This document shows positions 40,469 through 42,887 of a stretch of 42,887 nt of DNA, in pieces. Origin of the DNA: Haplomitrium mnioides (taxonomy: Eukaryota; Marchantiophyta; Haplomitriopsida; Calobryales). How positions within the stretch are numbered: position 1 is the stretch's first letter; each line of letters starts with the position of its first letter. The DNA is taken from the NCBI GenBank assembly GCA_049999725.1, contig JBNGIS010022626.1, forward strand, positions 1-42,887. Direction: 5' to 3'. The notes below the pieces were generated by a model. The model was not told the DNA's origin and ran no database searches. It saw only the letters and a program-made list of their open reading frames with translations. Made by a program: the position numbers and the translations under genes.

Positions 40469-42350
40469 ATGGTTGGAGTGCTCAAATGCAAGAAGAGTTA
40501 GAATTTCAAGATTTATATTCGTAGATAAGTATTACTTTTGGCTGGCAACTAGAGATAGTTTCAAACTATTGCTTCGAAGAGATAAGCGTTGGAATACCTA
40601 AAATGTCAAGTGTGATGGCAAGTATTTTGGGAAAAAACATTGCAAAGGAAGATCAAGCAAGTGAACCCTATGCTCGCATAAAATCAGAGATTGAATCTTA
40701 TATGCACATAGAGTCAAGGAGTGAACCCATCGCACACATAGAATCAAGGAGTGAATAATATGCGTGCAAAGGATCAAAGAAGGAACTCAATGCGCCCAAA
40801 GGATCAAAGAGGGAACTCAATGTGCATATAGGATCCAAGACTCAACCTTCTGCACACAGTAGATCTTTATTGTCGATCAAGCTATCAAAGTTTAATCTTT
40901 TTTGTCTAACAGATTAACAAAAAGACACTCAAGTTAGAATGTCTAGACAGTTACAGACCTTTCTTTGTCATCAACATTTGACAACGACAATATTCCAGAT
41001 CCAAATTTTTTTGTTCAAAATACAAAAAGCATAGAATTGGATGAGTATTTCAATTTTAGAGATGATACATTGTCAATGTTGGCTCCACTCAAACAATGAG
41101 TGATTTCTAATCAAGTTGGACCTGTGAATGAGATTGGAAGATTGTCTGGAAACCAAAATCATTTGGAGGAATCTTCCAATGATAGTTTAGGAAATGATTT
41201 AAGCAAAGAGTCTCTATTAGTCAACATTTCTCTAGAGTTATCTTCAAGAGCACTGATTGTTTTACAAAAAAAATTCTTTTTTCTTGAGATATTGATGAAG
41301 ATTCTGTTTTGGCATGGTCCAGTTCTCCCACATCTCAAGGTGGCCCACATTGATCAAAAACTTATTTCGAATGAAAAAATAGTGTCATTGGTAACGCCTA
41401 AGATCTCGAAGATAATGAACTATCTCTGATAGTTGGATTCCTCTACGGATTGAATCGACCAACAAGATATAAAAATTCATTGTCTGGACCAAACCCCAAA
41501 TGGGTAAACACTTTACATGAAAATTCTTTGCCAAAATTTCATCATGACGAGAGCTTTGTTAAGAAAAAGCTTGATCTGATATTAATTTTAAAATTGAGAA
41601 GAATTTCATGTTGTCAAAATAATTGTTTGTCGTTATGCAAGAAATGTTTTTTTTAAATGTGAGAGAAACATATTTTTGACAAAGCATGAAGAATCAAGAT
41701 ATTACATTGTAGTGAGGAATACCAAGAAAAGACACCGATGTTGACAATCAATTCACTCTGCCTTGTGGTAAATTGTATGTAGAAGAGCCTTCAAATTAGT
41801 ATTATCAATAGGGAATGATAGAATCCAAAGGATTCAAAATCTTGAGAATGCAGATCCTAAAGGCATTTTTGGAAATAGAGAACTATCTCTCAAAAGAGTA
41901 ATCATGCATTAATGGATGGGCAGTTTTTTCTAGAGACACTATGAGAGAATTCCCACTTACAAAGTTTATAACTTGCCGGATAATTTTACAAAATGGGAAG
42001 TTTATGACTACTACACAACTTATTTGAAAGAGAAAGATCGCGGTTGTATTTTTAGTTTTTTGGCTTTACAAAAATTGGAGAACTCATTTTTCAAGTGTTA
42101 AAATTCCAAAACACAATAGATTTGTTGTTTGTGAAACCTACGAAGAAATAAAATCATTAAATAAAATAAAGACATATTTGCAAGAAAAATCGGTCTTGGA
42201 GTCCGACAAGGCAACAAAATTGCTCTCTTTTGAAACTTACTGTTATTATGATGCTTTTTTTACAAGACACAAAAGCTTTGTTCCAAAGATGTAATGCTTT
42301 CTCAACTTAGTTCAATAAGATATTGGTTATGTTAAGTTTTTTCACAAACA
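40469..42350 (+). pseudogene. E3 gene 1, first exon: N-terminal half of DUF7869-like protein (broken)
   Basis: ATG at 40469 gives MVGVLKCKK, matching MARVLKGKK of E2. MSSVMASILGKN follows in another frame, then a translated repeat (listed separately). Later parts are CCQNNCLSLCKKC (about 41610-41650, a C-C-x2-N-C motif seen in this family), KFHHDESFVKKKL, YYTTYLKE, FSSVKIPKHNRFVVCETYEE (about 42093-42150) and ATKLLSFETYCYYDAFFTRH (about 42212-42275). At least six frame changes and many stops are present. The core with IDGMD, LDN and HTHDQID lies beyond the intron, outside the window. Confidence 0.65.
40660..40865 (+). repeat. Palindrome-derived repeat inside E3 gene 1
   Basis: Six units of about 28-35 bases with CATATGCGTGCAxAGGATCAAAGAG. 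They read in one frame as repeated (E/S)-PYARI-type and HIESRSE-type peptides. E1 has a shorter version at about 3165-3230. It shows the palindrome family has also spread into, or arisen within, the coding part. Confidence 0.65.
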
Positions 42351-42887
42351 AGGTTGGAGTCAAATAAACCTTAGCAACTCAAGCTGTGAGGAGAGATTCT
42401 ATGCTTGCATAGGGTCTATTGCTTTTAGTTTGAATCCAAAACACTTTGAGAGTCTAATAAAACGAGGAAATTGTTGTCTTTGTTGGTTGTGACCTTAGGC
42501 TTGCACTGGGTTTTGCTATTGTTGCTTTCAATCCAAAGCCTATTGCTTGATAAACAAGATCAAGAATCACTTATATTTTTTGCAAACCCTATGAGTGCAT
42601 AGGTTTATTTTTGTTTCTTTCAATTTTGGTTGCCACAACAATCAAAGCAAGCCAAGATATTGATATTGTTTCTTTTGATCATATACGCACATAGTATCAG
42701 CTATTGTTACTTTGAATCTTATATGCGCAAGGAGTCCAAGCTAACATTGAAATTAAAGTTTAAGTTTGTGACCTGAAATACTCCAATCTTGTTTTTCTTC
42801 TCTCAAAAATTTTGCGTATTTTGAGTCAAAGACAAGTACTTATTATGAATGTTATTTTGATTTTCCTATATTTAAATAGTGTAAAGT
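42351..42887 (+). repeat. Intron of E3 gene 1 with palindrome/minisatellite cluster
   Basis: About five units with TATGCTTGCATAGGGTC-type palindromes and GGTTTTGCTATTGTTGCTTTCAATCC spacers (42390-42740). These correspond on the opposite strand to the E1 cluster at 1150-1830. No coding sequence is seen to the window end. Confidence 0.65.

Larger units (their letters stand above)
36830..42887 (-). mobile_element. E3: third two-gene element, inverted, truncated at the window edge
   Basis: Opposite in orientation to E1 and E2: gene 2 is on the minus strand (37847-40009), the promoter at 40010-40468, and gene 1 on the plus strand (40469 onward). The left subterminal region CCGCTACTGATTTCATGTTG (36849) and ATTTTGCGTTGAAT match the inner part of the E2 and E1 end repeats, but the outermost CCACTACTTTGAACC is decayed. 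The methyltransferase exons of gene 2 are absent. The right end lies outside the window. Confidence 0.65.

Overview
This window is plant nuclear DNA made almost entirely of mobile elements. It is AT-rich, with GT-AG spliced genes, Ty1/copia and Ty3/gypsy remains and large solo LTRs, which fits a large repeat-rich land-plant genome. My weak guess is a gymnosperm, fern, lycophyte or bryophyte. I see no intact host gene, tRNA, rRNA or CRISPR array.

The backbone is one unusual DNA element present in three copies, called here E1, E2 and E3. Each copy has two divergent genes that share a conserved promoter block. Gene 1 is a transposase-like protein with motifs IDGMD, LQLDN and HTHDQID (the family I know as DUF7869). 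Gene 2 is a multi-exon gene with a basic linker, a ParB-like domain (GNH motif, then an EA..LA..DN box) and a C-terminal DNA amino-methyltransferase domain of the N6-adenine/N4-cytosine beta type. Clusters of near-perfect palindromes, core AGTCCATGCGCGCATGGACT, lie in the introns and end regions. The ends carry inverted repeats beginning near CCACTACTTTGAACC. All copies are broken by stops, frameshifts and deletions.

Layout. E1 runs from the left edge to about 32873 and has been split three times. E2 (about 5628-14321) is inserted in exon 2 of E1 gene 2. A 2.9-kb solo LTR (14910-17814, target duplication CATGT) lies in the next intron. A 12.5-kb copia element (18138-30606) lies further along the same intron. 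The E1 methyltransferase exons resume at about 30641 and E1 ends with a recognisable inverted repeat at 32873. The copia element holds two tandem copies of its gag-integrase segment. The first is interrupted by a truncated relative of the solo LTR (22487-24291), and both lack the reverse-transcriptase core.

From 32874 to about 36830 there are decayed gypsy pieces: pol on the + strand, and LTR, primer site and gag on the - strand. E3 (about 36830 to beyond the right edge) lies in the opposite orientation. It has lost its methyltransferase exons, and its gene 1 runs off the window.

If the intact ancestor worked as its domains suggest, gene 1 would move the element and gene 2 would bind and methylate element or target DNA, with the palindromes as possible recognition sites. 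The domain calls rest on motifs read by eye, the mobility on the nested insertion and inverted repeats, and the role of the palindromes is speculation.
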